From Pedobacter sp. MC2016-15 (lineage in GTDB: Bacteria > Bacteroidota > Bacteroidia > Sphingobacteriales > Sphingobacteriaceae), in the NCBI RefSeq assembly GCF_026239695.1, contig NZ_JAPIVS010000003.1, positions 186,001-250,000 of the forward strand: a stretch of 64,000 bases of DNA, read 5' to 3'. Below the pieces are notes generated by a model. It was not told the DNA's origin and searched no databases. It saw only the letters and a program-made list of their open reading frames with translations. The position numbers and the translations under genes were made by a program. Below are positions 26,080 through 34,774 of this stretch, piece by piece (within the stretch, counting starts at the first letter, position 1; each line of letters starts with the position of its first letter).

Positions 26080-26868
26080 ATGGATGTAAAATCTGCTGGA
26101 TATCAAGGCCACACAGTATTCAAATTACTAGATGAACTTATCACTTATTATGATTGGTGGTCATTTTCGATAATGTCATTTATGACTAGCGGTACCAAAT
26201 CAGTCATAAATATCGATACATATGTGTACTCATCGATCCAAGGGACATTGCAGTCAATTAAGCTGGTGCTTCAGGATGGTCAAATTAATGATGCATACGC
26301 ATTAATAAGAAAGTATCAAGATGCGATTATAATGAATGTTTACACCACATTATATCTTTCGGATAACCATAGTTTAGATAATTTTATCGTTACGAAAATA
26401 CAAGGTTGGATGGAAGGTTCGGAACAATTACCAAATTTTCGAGCTATGACCAACTATATTAAGGATCACAAAGATACTAAGGCATTGTACAATTTAATTA
26501 ATAAAGATGATCGATATGAAAGAATAAGAGATCGCTGCAATAATAATACACATTACAATTTCTACCGAAATGTCATGCTTAATGATAGTAAGGTTTATAA
26601 TGAGAACCGAGGCAAGTATTTAGATACAATCCAACATGACTTAAAACACTTAATTTTGATGCATTTGGCTTACATATTCTCTATCGCTGAACATTATATG
26701 GTTTCTTCAGATTACATGGATCATTTGGAATGTGATATGACCCCACCTGAAGATTCAGAATATTGGGTTGCTAATGGGGTGCAGGAAATTTTTGATCAAA
26801 TTGTACAAAAACTAAGACCCGATATCGCTAAACACATCTTGGAGGGCACTTCCATGAAGTTAAATTAA
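26080..26868 (+). CDS. Uncharacterised helical protein with a HEPN-like R-x-H motif
   Basis: A 262-residue, strongly helical, aromatic- and asparagine-rich protein with no signal or membrane segment. The stretch RDRCNNNTHYNF contains an R-x4-6-H arrangement with the asparagine preference of HEPN ribonuclease/toxin domains, and helices on both sides fit a HEPN bundle. AT-rich composition and phage-remnant neighbours support a defence or toxin role. I do not recognise the family. No antitoxin partner is adjacent. Confidence 0.6.
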   Translation: MDVKSAGYQGHTVFKLLDELITYYDWWSFSIMSFMTSGTKSVINIDTYVYSSIQGTLQSIKLVLQDGQINDAYALIRKYQDAIIMNVYTTLYLSDNHSLDNFIVTKIQGWMEGSEQLPNFRAMTNYIKDHKDTKALYNLINKDDRYERIRDRCNNNTHYNFYRNVMLNDSKVYNENRGKYLDTIQHDLKHLILMHLAYIFSIAEHYMVSSDYMDHLECDMTPPEDSEYWVANGVQEIFDQIVQKLRPDIAKHILEGTSMKLN

Positions 26869-26897
26869 AATGGCTTATCATCTTTTTCGATAGTTAG

Positions 26898-27266
26898 CTA
26901 TGGCGGCGCATACATGGTTTCGTCAGTTGCAACTCCCTCATGTATAGTTGAATCAATATCACTACCCCGCTCAGGTTCATCCGACCAGCCCAGTCCCGTA
27001 TCTGCTTTTTAGGTAAAAGAAGGAATACGAATAACATCCTTCTTTTCAGTTCGATAAGTCATGTTGCCGCCAGCATCCAGAACGCCAGTCGCAACCTCAA
27101 CATCCCGCCACGGGCGATACTGTTCATGCTTGATCGCTCTGTGATCCTCAGGCTCAATATTACAGACGTAATCTGGAATTACAGGTTCTAATTCCTTTAC
27201 CGCTTCAATAAGTTCTTTAGGTGTGGCAAGAAGTGCCTGTAATTCGATTAGCTCCAATGTAAACAA
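26898..27266 (-). pseudogene. Decayed phage gene, possibly portal protein
   Basis: The segment 27009-27266 encodes 85 residues beginning MFTLELIELQALLATPKELI and ending in MTYRTEKKDVIRIPSFT, then a stop. In another minus-strand frame (26898 to about 27005) DTGLGWSDEPERGSDIDS and a short acidic tail follow, like the end of a phage protein. The start resembles Bacteroidota phage portal proteins, whose gene would follow terminase, as here. The middle is deleted. The portal call is tentative; the remnant status is better supported. Confidence 0.4.
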
Positions 27267-27313
27267 AAATAACGGAACGGTTTTGTTCGATTTTTTTACT
27301 ATACTTACTTGTT

Positions 27314-28027
27314 ATGTTTAGTAAACCTCGCTCTCCTATTAATGATAAGTATTGGCTAATAACCTGGATATATAGCAGGATCAAGGAAAGAATTCCTCAG
27401 GTAATTGCTATTGGGTTGATCATAATTGTAGTTACCACTTCTCTGATAACAGATTCAGATCTAAAGACGTTCCCCTTCGTATCAGATGTTTGGGGTAATA
27501 TGTCTGAATGGGCGATGGTCATGGTAACTTGTTATACACTTTACTACCTTGTTGAAACGCTAAAATCACAGCTTGAAGTCCAAAGACTTCAAGCTAAAAT
27601 AACACTAATTGAGAATGAAAAATATAGACGTGACTCTATGCCAAGATTCACCGTTAAAATTGAGTCACTTTCACATAAGTATGAAGATGATCAATGCTTG
27701 TGCGAAATGCTGATAAATTATACTTTGGAAGATTGCCATATACAGTATGTGTCCATTGTATTAACGTCATCAAACTCTAATTTGACAGACAATTCTCCTA
27801 AACAATTCTATAAACACCATATTCATGTTAACTCCATTTTTCACCATCAATATCTTATTACATGCCCGAAAGATGTATATCTTTCTAACGGAGTACAAAT
27901 AGCTATTGATATATATTTCATTGATCCAGTAAATAACAGGTATTCTCAAAAAACTTTGGTTCTTATTAAAGAACAGGTGGAAACAGAAATCCAAACTGAA
28001 CGTGAACCAACACTTATAGGATCGTAA
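27314..28027 (+). CDS. Uncharacterised protein with two membrane helices and a soluble tail
   Basis: A 237-residue protein. Two hydrophobic segments (IPQVIAIGLIIIVVTTSLI near residue 30 and WAMVMVTCYTLYYLVETL near 70) are followed by a short coiled coil (SQLEVQRLQAKITLIENEK) and a ~130-residue beta-rich cytosolic domain. I do not recognise the family. It lies on the opposite strand between the portal-like and terminase remnants, so it probably inserted into, or replaced, the phage genes. Low GC matches its island neighbours. Confidence 0.6.
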   Translation: MFSKPRSPINDKYWLITWIYSRIKERIPQVIAIGLIIIVVTTSLITDSDLKTFPFVSDVWGNMSEWAMVMVTCYTLYYLVETLKSQLEVQRLQAKITLIENEKYRRDSMPRFTVKIESLSHKYEDDQCLCEMLINYTLEDCHIQYVSIVLTSSNSNLTDNSPKQFYKHHIHVNSIFHHQYLITCPKDVYLSNGVQIAIDIYFIDPVNNRYSQKTLVLIKEQVETEIQTEREPTLIGS

Positions 28028-28093
28028 TGACAGATTGGAATTTTATTTGTTAATTTAGTAGTTCAGTATCAAATAGATGAGATCATATTTCAC

Positions 28094-28655
28094 TCAAAGC
28101 CTTACACCAAGTTCTTTCTTCTGATTCAGGAACATCGTATACTCATTACCAAATGGAGTGGTGATAATGTATAGCTTTGCGTCAGAAACATGCCCAAATT
28201 CCTCATCTGTAACCCCAGTAACCTTGTTTCTCTTCTTAGTCTTTTTGATGGTACTATCAGAATCTTCAATAGTGTACTGATAATCAAATATGGATTTTTG
28301 CATCGATCACTTATGCTGATGGTTATACCAGAGTTGCCGGTTCCATCATAGATCTCGTTAATGAGGTTTCCAAACTGGGCCACCGATGGGTTTCGGCTCT
28401 GCAAACGTAACTGTGGCCGTACGCTTTTAAATGCTTTTCAATCTCACTGAAGAAGTTCTCTCCTTTCTCCAGCCTCGTGTCCTCCTTCACTGACTTACGA
28501 TCACCATACAGAAACAATCCAGATACTTTTCCCCAGGGATATCGCGTCTTAAATTCATCACACACATCCTTTACTTTGTTTCGAGGATCTTCCAGGAATA
28601 TCTCATCGATCTGCTGCGCGTGCTTGCCATTGATCTGCCACACCTCACAGGTTAG
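28094..28655 (-). pseudogene. Phage terminase large subunit, C-terminal part with two frameshifts
   Basis: Three minus-strand frames in sequence reconstruct one protein. The first reads INGKHAQQIDEIFLEDPRNK, then GLFLYGDRKSVKEDTRLEKG (to about 28390). The second reads SRNPSVAQFGNLINEIYDG (to about 28297). The third reads SIFDYQYTIEDSDSTIKKTK, then EEFGHVSDAKLYIIT (to the stop at 28094). The order and motifs (YGD followed by KED, then NEIYDG, then GHVSDA) fit the nuclease domain of Bacteroidota phage terminases. The ATPase half is absent. Two frameshifts plus the truncation mean it is dead. Confidence 0.72.
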
Positions 28656-28694
28656 TTAACGTTTTTATAGATCAACTTTTACATAATATTCTAG

Positions 28695-28907
28695 CAACTA
28701 ATTGAGTGGCTAGCAATCGGGAAAGCCAATTATTATTTTGTTACCAAAAAATTCGATAAGCAAACGATAGTTTATGATCGTCATAATCACACAACAAAGA
28801 CAAGAGTTGCAAGATATATTGAGATCTTAAATTATGAAGAGGAGATTTCCGGCGTTTTATCATGGACACTGGCGAATCGGAAACTAATAATGAATCAGCC
28901 AGCTTAA
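28695..28907 (+). pseudogene. Coding-like fragment without start codon
   Basis: A 70-codon open frame immediately after an in-frame TAG, ending in TAA at 28905. It reads QLIEWLAIGKANYYFVTKKF, then DRHNHTTKTRVARYIEILNY and further polar sequence. Composition is protein-like and there is no usable start, so it is probably a gene remnant. Family not recognised. Confidence 0.35.
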
Positions 28908-29060
28908 TTTAGTTATCCTATCAAAAATCACATCTTTTTATATTTCTTTGAATATACTTTTCTTCCAAATGAGTCTGGCAATTTAGAAATATATACAGTA
29001 GTGATGATACAAATAAAATAAGTGCATTACTCATCACTACTAGAGATTTTGCATTATGTT

Positions 29061-29282
29061 CTAGCTTCTTGGTACTGTATAAAAATTTATCCCCGCTTCC
29101 TTCCAAATTTGGGGCAATGACTTGTCTTTTGTCTCTTTCTCCGTGAATCGTCGTCGGTACTTTCCCTTAAAATCCCTACCTAGAATATTGTCGGAAAGAA
29201 AGTCTGGAATATTTGCTAATTCCGCCAAACCATTCAGAAACTGGTGTGATTCTAGGTTGCTAAGGTGTACGCCTAAAAGCCT
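29061..29282 (-). pseudogene. Coding-like fragment ending at 29061
   Basis: A minus-strand frame of about 73 codons reads RLLGVHLSNLESHQFLNGLA, then later DFKGKYRRRFTEKETKDKSL and a TAG. Its 5' end runs into the hairpin at 29275-29302. RLLGVHLSNLE recalls the end of the little-finger domain of Y-family DNA polymerases, but the remainder does not fit. Unassigned remnant. Confidence 0.3.
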
Positions 29283-29302
29283 TAGAGAAATCTAAGGCTT
29301 TT
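29275..29302. terminator. Strong intrinsic terminator-like hairpin
   Basis: A perfect 12-bp stem AAAAGCCTTAGA / TCTAAGGCTTTT with a GAAA loop, flanked by T and A tracts so it could work in both directions. It lies just downstream of the truncated RhuM gene on the minus strand. Confidence 0.75.
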
Positions 29303-29330
29303 TTGGTTTTAATTGTTCATTCTGCTCCTT

Positions 29331-29657
29331 TTAGCGCTTTTCATTAATGGAATAACTCATCAGCAGATGATCTTTTAAAATCTTATTGGCCCAAATTCTA
29401 CATGCTGTCCCTTGTTTTGAATTAGCCCTATCTCCGATAGAGATGATCACATCTAAATTATAATATTCAATATTTCTTTCTACATGCCTATTTGCTTCTA
29501 TTTGAACTGTTGCATTTTTTGCAACAATTGCTTCCCTGATGAGTTCTTCTTCTTTATAAATGTTGTTTAGATGCCGTGAGATAGTCGACTTATTTTTGCC
29601 AAATAATCCTGATATCTGATTTAATGTTAACCAAATGGTATTGAAATTTAGGGCTTG
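29331..29657 (-). pseudogene. RhuM-family gene, 5' end missing
   Basis: An open minus-strand frame with no start encodes IWLTLNQISGLFGKNKSTIS, RHLNNIYKEEELIREAIVAK, then VERNIEYYNLDVIISIGDRA and CRIWANKILKDHLL before the stop at 29331. This is the N-terminal DNA-binding-like region of RhuM (virulence) family proteins, found in prophages and islands. About 20-25 N-terminal residues are missing and the usual C-terminal part is absent too. Its broken 5' end overlaps the stop of the DUF6266 gene, pointing to a rearrangement junction near 29650. Confidence 0.75.
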
Positions 29658-30298
29658 TCAAAGACAATCTGCCCCAGATAAGCACTATTGGAAATCCTCT
29701 TGTGGTCGTCTGAAATGAAAACAATATACGTTTCCAGCATCTGGCCATTGGGGCTGAAGGGCATATCCATGACAGCATATCCCTGTTTGCGTGAAGCTGC
29801 CGCTTTGAGATAAAATGCCAGGCCTTCGGCCGGATAATAGGCCATCAGCATGGCCAGATCTGTAGGTTTAGAAAATTTACCATCATACTGATAATCCCAG
29901 GCGAACATCAGTCCTTCATTCATGGCAATAACCTCTGGGTTCTGTGCAGGCAGCAGATCTCCTTTAGACAAAACTACCTTGCTGTAATCCATTTGCAAAT
30001 CCGGAAAAACTCCCGTTACTGCTTTTCTGTTTTCAGCATATGCCACATTATACGCGCTTATCTTTTTTGCTTTGGCTTCTGCTGCAAAGCTGAGTCTGAT
30101 GAAATCCATCACAGGCTTAAGCAATTCTGTCACCAGCGCTGTTTTACGCCAGGTTTGTTGCATACCAATACTTGGGTTATCGTAGTTGCGTTCGCCAATA
30201 GTACGTAGCCGCTGCTGGCCAAATTGATCTACATAACCAATCACCTTTCCGAGCTTCCCGGTAAAGGGTCCTAAAAAACCATTTTTTTGTATAGCCAT
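29648..30298 (-). CDS. DUF6266 family protein
   Basis: A 216-residue protein starting MAIQKNGFLGPFTGKLGKVI, which with the following GYVDQFGQQRLRTIG is the hallmark of DUF6266. The ATG at 30298 is chosen for that reason, since the 29 codons upstream are in frame but non-homologous. The rest is beta-rich (MFAWDYQYDGKF, YPAEGLAFYLKAA). The function of this Bacteroidota family is unknown. It sits between the RhuM remnant and a large palindromic repeat. Confidence 0.85.
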   Translation of the reverse strand: MAIQKNGFLGPFTGKLGKVIGYVDQFGQQRLRTIGERNYDNPSIGMQQTWRKTALVTELLKPVMDFIRLSFAAEAKAKKISAYNVAYAENRKAVTGVFPDLQMDYSKVVLSKGDLLPAQNPEVIAMNEGLMFAWDYQYDGKFSKPTDLAMLMAYYPAEGLAFYLKAAASRKQGYAVMDMPFSPNGQMLETYIVFISDDHKRISNSAYLGQIVFDKP

Positions 30299-30679
30299 TA
30301 TATTTTGAGTTAAGAGTGAACCCAAAAGTAAATAACAAATTTTTATAATCAACTGAAAAACAAAGCATTGTCGCGATAATACCAATTTGTCGCCAGATAA
30401 GTTAAGAATGAGTTAGGATCTGTTATGGATGCCTTCGAGGCAACAGCTCAACAACAAGGGATCAATAACGGATCAATAGCGGTCCATAGGGGGGCGGGGG
30501 GTATACAAGCCCCGCTTGAGCACCGCCTGATCACCGCCTGACGACCGCCTCCGGTCCGCTATTGGCCCCCTGTTAATCCGGCATTGCCTCGAAGCCATCC
30601 CTAACGCTTCCCAAAGGATTCTCAGAGCTATTATATACAGCAAATATCTGAATACCAGTATCCCTTAACGAAAACAGTA
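30299..30679. other. Intergenic region holding a GC-rich palindromic element
   Basis: No gene. Most of the stretch is the 174-bp palindromic repeat described separately (30427-30600), unusually GC-rich for this window. The promoter of the DUF6266 gene would lie at about 30305-30370 (minus). Confidence 0.5.
30427..30600. repeat. 174-bp palindromic element with an 11-bp tandem core
   Basis: The outer arms GGATGCCTTCGAGGCAA (30427-30443) and TTGCCTCGAAGCCATCC (30584-30600) are reverse complements at 16 of 17 positions. Inner arms AATAGCGGTCC (30475-30485) and GGTCCGCTATT (30553-30563) match at 10 of 11. Between them lie a G-tract and ACCGCCT units at 30522, 30533 and 30544, an exact 11-bp period. 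It could be a MITE, an intergenic repeat or a strong structured RNA/terminator. Confidence 0.7.
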
Positions 30680-32215
30680 TTACTCAAATATCCTTTTCTT
30701 AAACAGCTCCTTCATCATATTGAAATCCTGCCTCGGTTTTTTACATACATAAATTGTCTGTACCACCCAGCCTTCACTGCTTGCATACTTGCTATAGATC
30801 TTTCTTGCCGGAGTAACGTCAGAAAAATAGGGGTTAAAGAAATCATTTCCTGCATCATTATAACAAATAGCGATAACTGTTTCAGGCATCTGCCCCAATG
30901 GCGCCCAGCTGTAAAAGCTACCGTGATAAGAAAACGCATCCGGAAGTCCGTATTGCGTTTTGAACAATTTAACTGCACCCACTTGAGAATAATGCTTCCC
31001 CCAGATCAGGCAATCTTTTTTTTCCTTTTCCGGTAAGCTGTTATAAACCGATCGCAACTCCTGCATCGTTACTTCCCATTTTTCCGTAGCATAATATTCC
31101 TGGATAGGAAAAACCCGCTTGCCGTTCTTTAGTTCTTCGGGATAGTATTTATAGACAGAGGTCAGGTAATGAGAAAACGAATATACAGGCATTCCAAAGG
31201 GGATCAGTACAGCTCCTGCCAGCAAAATTAAGCTCAATGGGTAGAGTAACCATTTTCTTTTCGGCTGAAGGACTCCTTCCCAAAATATACCACAGAAAGG
31301 CAGTACGGTAAGAATGATTGGAAAGAAATAGTAGTCTTTTCCCTTTGAATAAGCGAGAAAGGCTGCCGACAATAGGATTGACAAGGCAAGGGGTTTGTAT
31401 AAAAGTTTGTTTTTTTTCTGAGCAAACATAAAAAACAGAGAAGGGATGATCAGTATAAATACAATAGGATTTACTGCTAAAAATAAGTCATGCAGCAGCT
31501 GTAAGGGTCTTACCTTATCCAGTTGAGTTTCATACAGCCGGTGAAACATCTGTAATACAGGGAAATCATTTACAAATTGCCAAATGATATTGGGTAGCAA
31601 AATGATCAACCCCACCATCGCACATTGCCAGTATTTCGCCTTTACTAAAGCGGCTCTGGTTCTGCTAAAGAACAACAACAATATCAGGCCAAAGCAAAAA
31701 AACAATGCATCATATTTGGTCAGAAAGAATATTGCACTGAAGATTGTTAGATACCACAAATACTTCCTGTCTTCATATTTGATAAATCTTAGCAGCTGAT
31801 AAAAGCAGAGAACCCAAAATAACTGACTAAAAACAACAGGTTGAAAGGGTTGCTGGGAACCTTCAAATCCTGGAGCTATCAACAGACAAAAAAGTGTTAG
31901 AAATACTGCAATAGCCCCGCCCCCAAGCTCTACTATGATCTTTCCCAGGTAAACAATGATGAGCAACATCGCCAAATGTGGAAAGATATGATGTACAAAT
32001 ACCGATTGAGAATTAAACAGGTTCTGAAGAAAAGCGAAGAGCCCGATCATCGGCGGAAACTCCATATAGCCGAAAGCCAAGTGATTACCCGTTTCAATAT
32101 GTAACAATTCATCTCCCTGGAAACCTGAATGAGCATCTGCAACCAAATGAAGCACCAATTTGATAGTACAAAAAATAATAATGATCAGCTTGATGTGTTT
32201 ATTCGTTTGTGTCAT
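30680..32215 (-). CDS. GT39-type membrane glycosyltransferase (ArnT/PMT-like)
   Basis: A 511-residue polytopic protein with about ten to eleven transmembrane segments. Shortly after the first helix comes GFQGDELLHIETGNHLAFGY, the acidic-residue loop (DE) of the dolichyl-phosphate-mannose mannosyltransferase superfamily. MEFPPMIGLFAFLQ follows, typical of the Bacteroidota branch. It would transfer a sugar from a polyprenyl-phosphate donor to a lipid or protein in the periplasm. The acceptor is unknown. Stand-alone gene. Confidence 0.85.
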   Translation of the reverse strand: MTQTNKHIKLIIIIFCTIKLVLHLVADAHSGFQGDELLHIETGNHLAFGYMEFPPMIGLFAFLQNLFNSQSVFVHHIFPHLAMLLIIVYLGKIIVELGGGAIAVFLTLFCLLIAPGFEGSQQPFQPVVFSQLFWVLCFYQLLRFIKYEDRKYLWYLTIFSAIFFLTKYDALFFCFGLILLLFFSRTRAALVKAKYWQCAMVGLIILLPNIIWQFVNDFPVLQMFHRLYETQLDKVRPLQLLHDLFLAVNPIVFILIIPSLFFMFAQKKNKLLYKPLALSILLSAAFLAYSKGKDYYFFPIILTVLPFCGIFWEGVLQPKRKWLLYPLSLILLAGAVLIPFGMPVYSFSHYLTSVYKYYPEELKNGKRVFPIQEYYATEKWEVTMQELRSVYNSLPEKEKKDCLIWGKHYSQVGAVKLFKTQYGLPDAFSYHGSFYSWAPLGQMPETVIAICYNDAGNDFFNPYFSDVTPARKIYSKYASSEGWVVQTIYVCKKPRQDFNMMKELFKKRIFE

Positions 32216-32359
32216 GCCGCAGGGGATTAAACCAAATATAATTCGATTTTCGTGTAAATAAAATTATTTAGCCATTACCAGGAGGTATAACCTAATATCT
32301 AAGATTTACATTGCCTCTTTTTATTTCATTTGAGCAATATGATTCTGATATTTGTTCAG

Positions 32360-32800
32360 ATGAAATCTCGCAAATGTCAAACTAAAAGAGTAATTGTTGT
32401 TTTTTGGAAAAAAAAACAGGAACAACCGTTTGAAATATTTTTGAACTTGAAGAACTTTTGCCAGAGTTATCCGCAGTATAATTATAACACTATCAGTAAT
32501 TATCTGAGCAAAGCTAAAATGGCTTACGATAACCAGGAGATTAGAATCGAAAGGAAAGATGTAATCTCAAAACCTAAGACCATTGCCAAAACTGAGATAA
32601 GGCAAATAGTTCCTGTGTTGAGGAGGGTAATGATGAAAGATGCTAAAGACGAGCAGCACGACATGGAATACTGGTTGAGTAAACCTGTAAAAGAAAGAGC
32701 TGCTGCGGTAACTTTTATTATTTCCCAGTCTTTGCAGAAAGGACAGCGTATGGATAAAACAAAAGTTGTAAAAAAAAGTATTCATAGTAATCTAAGCTGA
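32360..32800 (+). CDS. Conserved hypothetical protein
   Basis: About 146 residues if started at 32360 (MKSRKCQTKRVIVVFWKK); an ATG at 32330 would add ten residues. It is basic and helical, with a C-terminal block EYWLSKPVKERAAAVTFIIS that recurs, as far as I recall, in Bacteroidota proteins near nucleotidyltransferases and toxin-antitoxin genes. The N-terminal half (EIFLNLKNFCQSYPQYNYNT) could bind nucleic acid. I see no partner gene here. Function unknown. Confidence 0.6.
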   Translation: MKSRKCQTKRVIVVFWKKKQEQPFEIFLNLKNFCQSYPQYNYNTISNYLSKAKMAYDNQEIRIERKDVISKPKTIAKTEIRQIVPVLRRVMMKDAKDEQHDMEYWLSKPVKERAAAVTFIISQSLQKGQRMDKTKVVKKSIHSNLS

Positions 32801-32970
32801 AGATTTCGAAGAATTAATAATCATCATTCTATACTTAATTCGCCTTTTCCTTTGTCATGATCAGCAAAGAATCACTACGTATCTTCAATTCGGTTACAAC
32901 CTGATCCGTTTCGGTTATTTGGGTAAAGCTGTTATTCAGCAACTTTGTCCTACAAATAACAACCGAAATT

Positions 32971-33786
32971 ATGAAAACTATTTTTATTAACGGAGCATCA
33001 ACCGGATTGGGAAAATCAACAGCAAAATTGTTTCTGGCTAAGGGATGGAAAGTTATCGCAACGATGCGTAACCCGGAGCAGGATAGAGAATTAAGCCAGC
33101 TGCAAAATGTAACCTTACTACCTCTTGATATCACAAATGTTGAACAAATCAGGCAGACGGTAGAGAAAGCAATCAGCCTGGGAAACATTGATGTCGTGTT
33201 CAACAATGCAGGTTACGGGCTGATTGGCGCAGTGGAATCGAGTAGCAAAGAACAGATCAGGGCACAGTTTGAAACCAACTTTTTTGGAACAGTTTGGGTG
33301 ATCCAGGAATTTATTCCTTACTTTAGAAATAAACAAGCAGGGCTGTTTATCAATACAACCTCATTGTGCGGTTTAACATCAAACCCCCAATCAGCGATTT
33401 ATAACGCTTCAAAATGGGCCCTGCAAGGACTTGCGGAGAGCATGTCATATGACCTTGCTCAGTTCGGAATAGGAATAAAAAATGTAGCTCCGGGAGGTAT
33501 TAAAACAGATTTTACAAAAGCTATGCAAGTAGCTGAAGATAAAGCATACGAGGCGACAATGGCGAAAATGATGGAAGGATTTCAGGATGGTACACTAATG
33601 GAGTTCACGGAACCTGAGCTCATTGCAGAAGTCGTCTACCGGGCTGCGACGGATGATGAAGACCAATTGACTTATCCAGCAGGGAATGATGCGGTACGTT
33701 TATATGCCAAACGACTTGCCCAGGGACCCGAAGCATATCGTAAGGACCTGACAGCTTACCTAAACCTGAAAAGCCCATTCAAATGA
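32971..33786 (+). CDS. Short-chain dehydrogenase/reductase
   Basis: A 271-residue classical SDR. The cofactor motif GASTGLGKS is at residues 6-14, NNAG lies near 74, the catalytic serine in NTTSLCG, and the YNASKWALQGL motif with Tyr and Lys. It reduces or oxidises a carbonyl/alcohol with NAD(P)H; the substrate is unknown. The downstream AraC gene overlaps its end by four bases (ATGA), so the regulator is co-translated and probably controls the pair. Confidence 0.93.
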   Translation: MKTIFINGASTGLGKSTAKLFLAKGWKVIATMRNPEQDRELSQLQNVTLLPLDITNVEQIRQTVEKAISLGNIDVVFNNAGYGLIGAVESSSKEQIRAQFETNFFGTVWVIQEFIPYFRNKQAGLFINTTSLCGLTSNPQSAIYNASKWALQGLAESMSYDLAQFGIGIKNVAPGGIKTDFTKAMQVAEDKAYEATMAKMMEGFQDGTLMEFTEPELIAEVVYRAATDDEDQLTYPAGNDAVRLYAKRLAQGPEAYRKDLTAYLNLKSPFK

Positions 33787-34700
33787 AAACAGGATCAAAA
33801 CAACCCATCATCTTTAATTCGATATCAGAATTACATAAGGCACTGGGATTACCAAAACCGCTTCATCCGCTGATTAGCCTTGTAGACTATAGTGATGTCA
33901 AGACTGATACTTCTGATTTGGAAAAGGGTATGGTCTTCAATTTTTATAAAATTTCTTATAAAAAGAGCTTTACAGGAAAGATAAAATATGGACAAAGCCA
34001 TTATGATTTTGATGAAGGTGGATTATCTTTTTTTTCTCCAAACCAGGTGATTACCGCACTGGAGGATGAAGCAGATTATGGAGGGTATACCTTGCTTGTA
34101 CACCCGGATTTTATTCTGGGACATGCTTTGGGGACAAAGATCAGGACTTATGGATTCTTTGAATATTCAGTAGCTGAAGCCCTTTATCTTTCAGAGAAGG
34201 AGAAAAAAGTGATCATATCAATATTTGATCAGATAGAAGCTGAACTGGAGTCAGCCATTGATCAGATCAGTCAGGATGTGTTGCTTTCACAAATCGAGCT
34301 CTTGCTCAGTTACAGCAAACGTTTTTATACCCGGCAATTTATTACCCGTAAAACAGGAAGTAATGATCTGCTGGTTCGTTTTGAATCCATACTGTCCGAA
34401 TACTTCGAAACTGACCAGCCATCTGTAACCGGTTTACCAACGGTTGCACAGCTCGCCAGTCAATTGAATGTCTCAGCCCATTATTTAAGTGATATGTTAA
34501 GGGCTGTTACCGGGCAAAATACTCAACAGCATATCCATGAAAAAATGATTGAAAAAGCCAAGGAACTCTTGTCAGTCAGCAGCTTATCAATCGGCGAAAT
34601 TGCATACAAGTTGGGATTTGAACATCCTCAGTCCTTTAACCGGATCTTTAACAAAAAGACAAAACTATCACCGGCAGATTTCAGGAAATCATTTAACTAA
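33783..34700 (+). CDS. AraC family transcriptional regulator
   Basis: A 305-residue regulator with an N-terminal cupin-like sensing domain (residues ~20-180). The C-terminal double helix-turn-helix has PTVAQLASQLNVSAHYLSDM and SIGEIAYKLGFEHPQSFNRI, followed by the AraC ending KLSPADFRKS. It overlaps the SDR stop by 4 bp. A small-molecule ligand processed by the SDR is a reasonable guess. Confidence 0.92.
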   Translation: MKTGSKQPIIFNSISELHKALGLPKPLHPLISLVDYSDVKTDTSDLEKGMVFNFYKISYKKSFTGKIKYGQSHYDFDEGGLSFFSPNQVITALEDEADYGGYTLLVHPDFILGHALGTKIRTYGFFEYSVAEALYLSEKEKKVIISIFDQIEAELESAIDQISQDVLLSQIELLLSYSKRFYTRQFITRKTGSNDLLVRFESILSEYFETDQPSVTGLPTVAQLASQLNVSAHYLSDMLRAVTGQNTQQHIHEKMIEKAKELLSVSSLSIGEIAYKLGFEHPQSFNRIFNKKTKLSPADFRKSFN

Positions 34701-34774
34701 AGCAGTTTATAAACAGAATACACAACTATCCTCGCTTCTGGTAACTAAACGGGCAGCAGGTTAAGATAAATCAT

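Larger units (their letters stand above)
28644..29330. other. Gene-poor decayed region
   Basis: About 690 bp with no complete gene. It contains the two coding-like fragments listed separately (28695-28907 plus, 29061-29282 minus), a weak minus-strand frame of 61 codons at 28921-29106 with one hydrophobic segment, and the strong hairpin at 29275-29302. It looks like eroded mobile DNA. Confidence 0.5.

Noticed and set aside
28921..29106. Minus-strand 61-codon frame with one hydrophobic segment
   Set aside because: Low-complexity, no homology signal, and it lies among decayed fragments.
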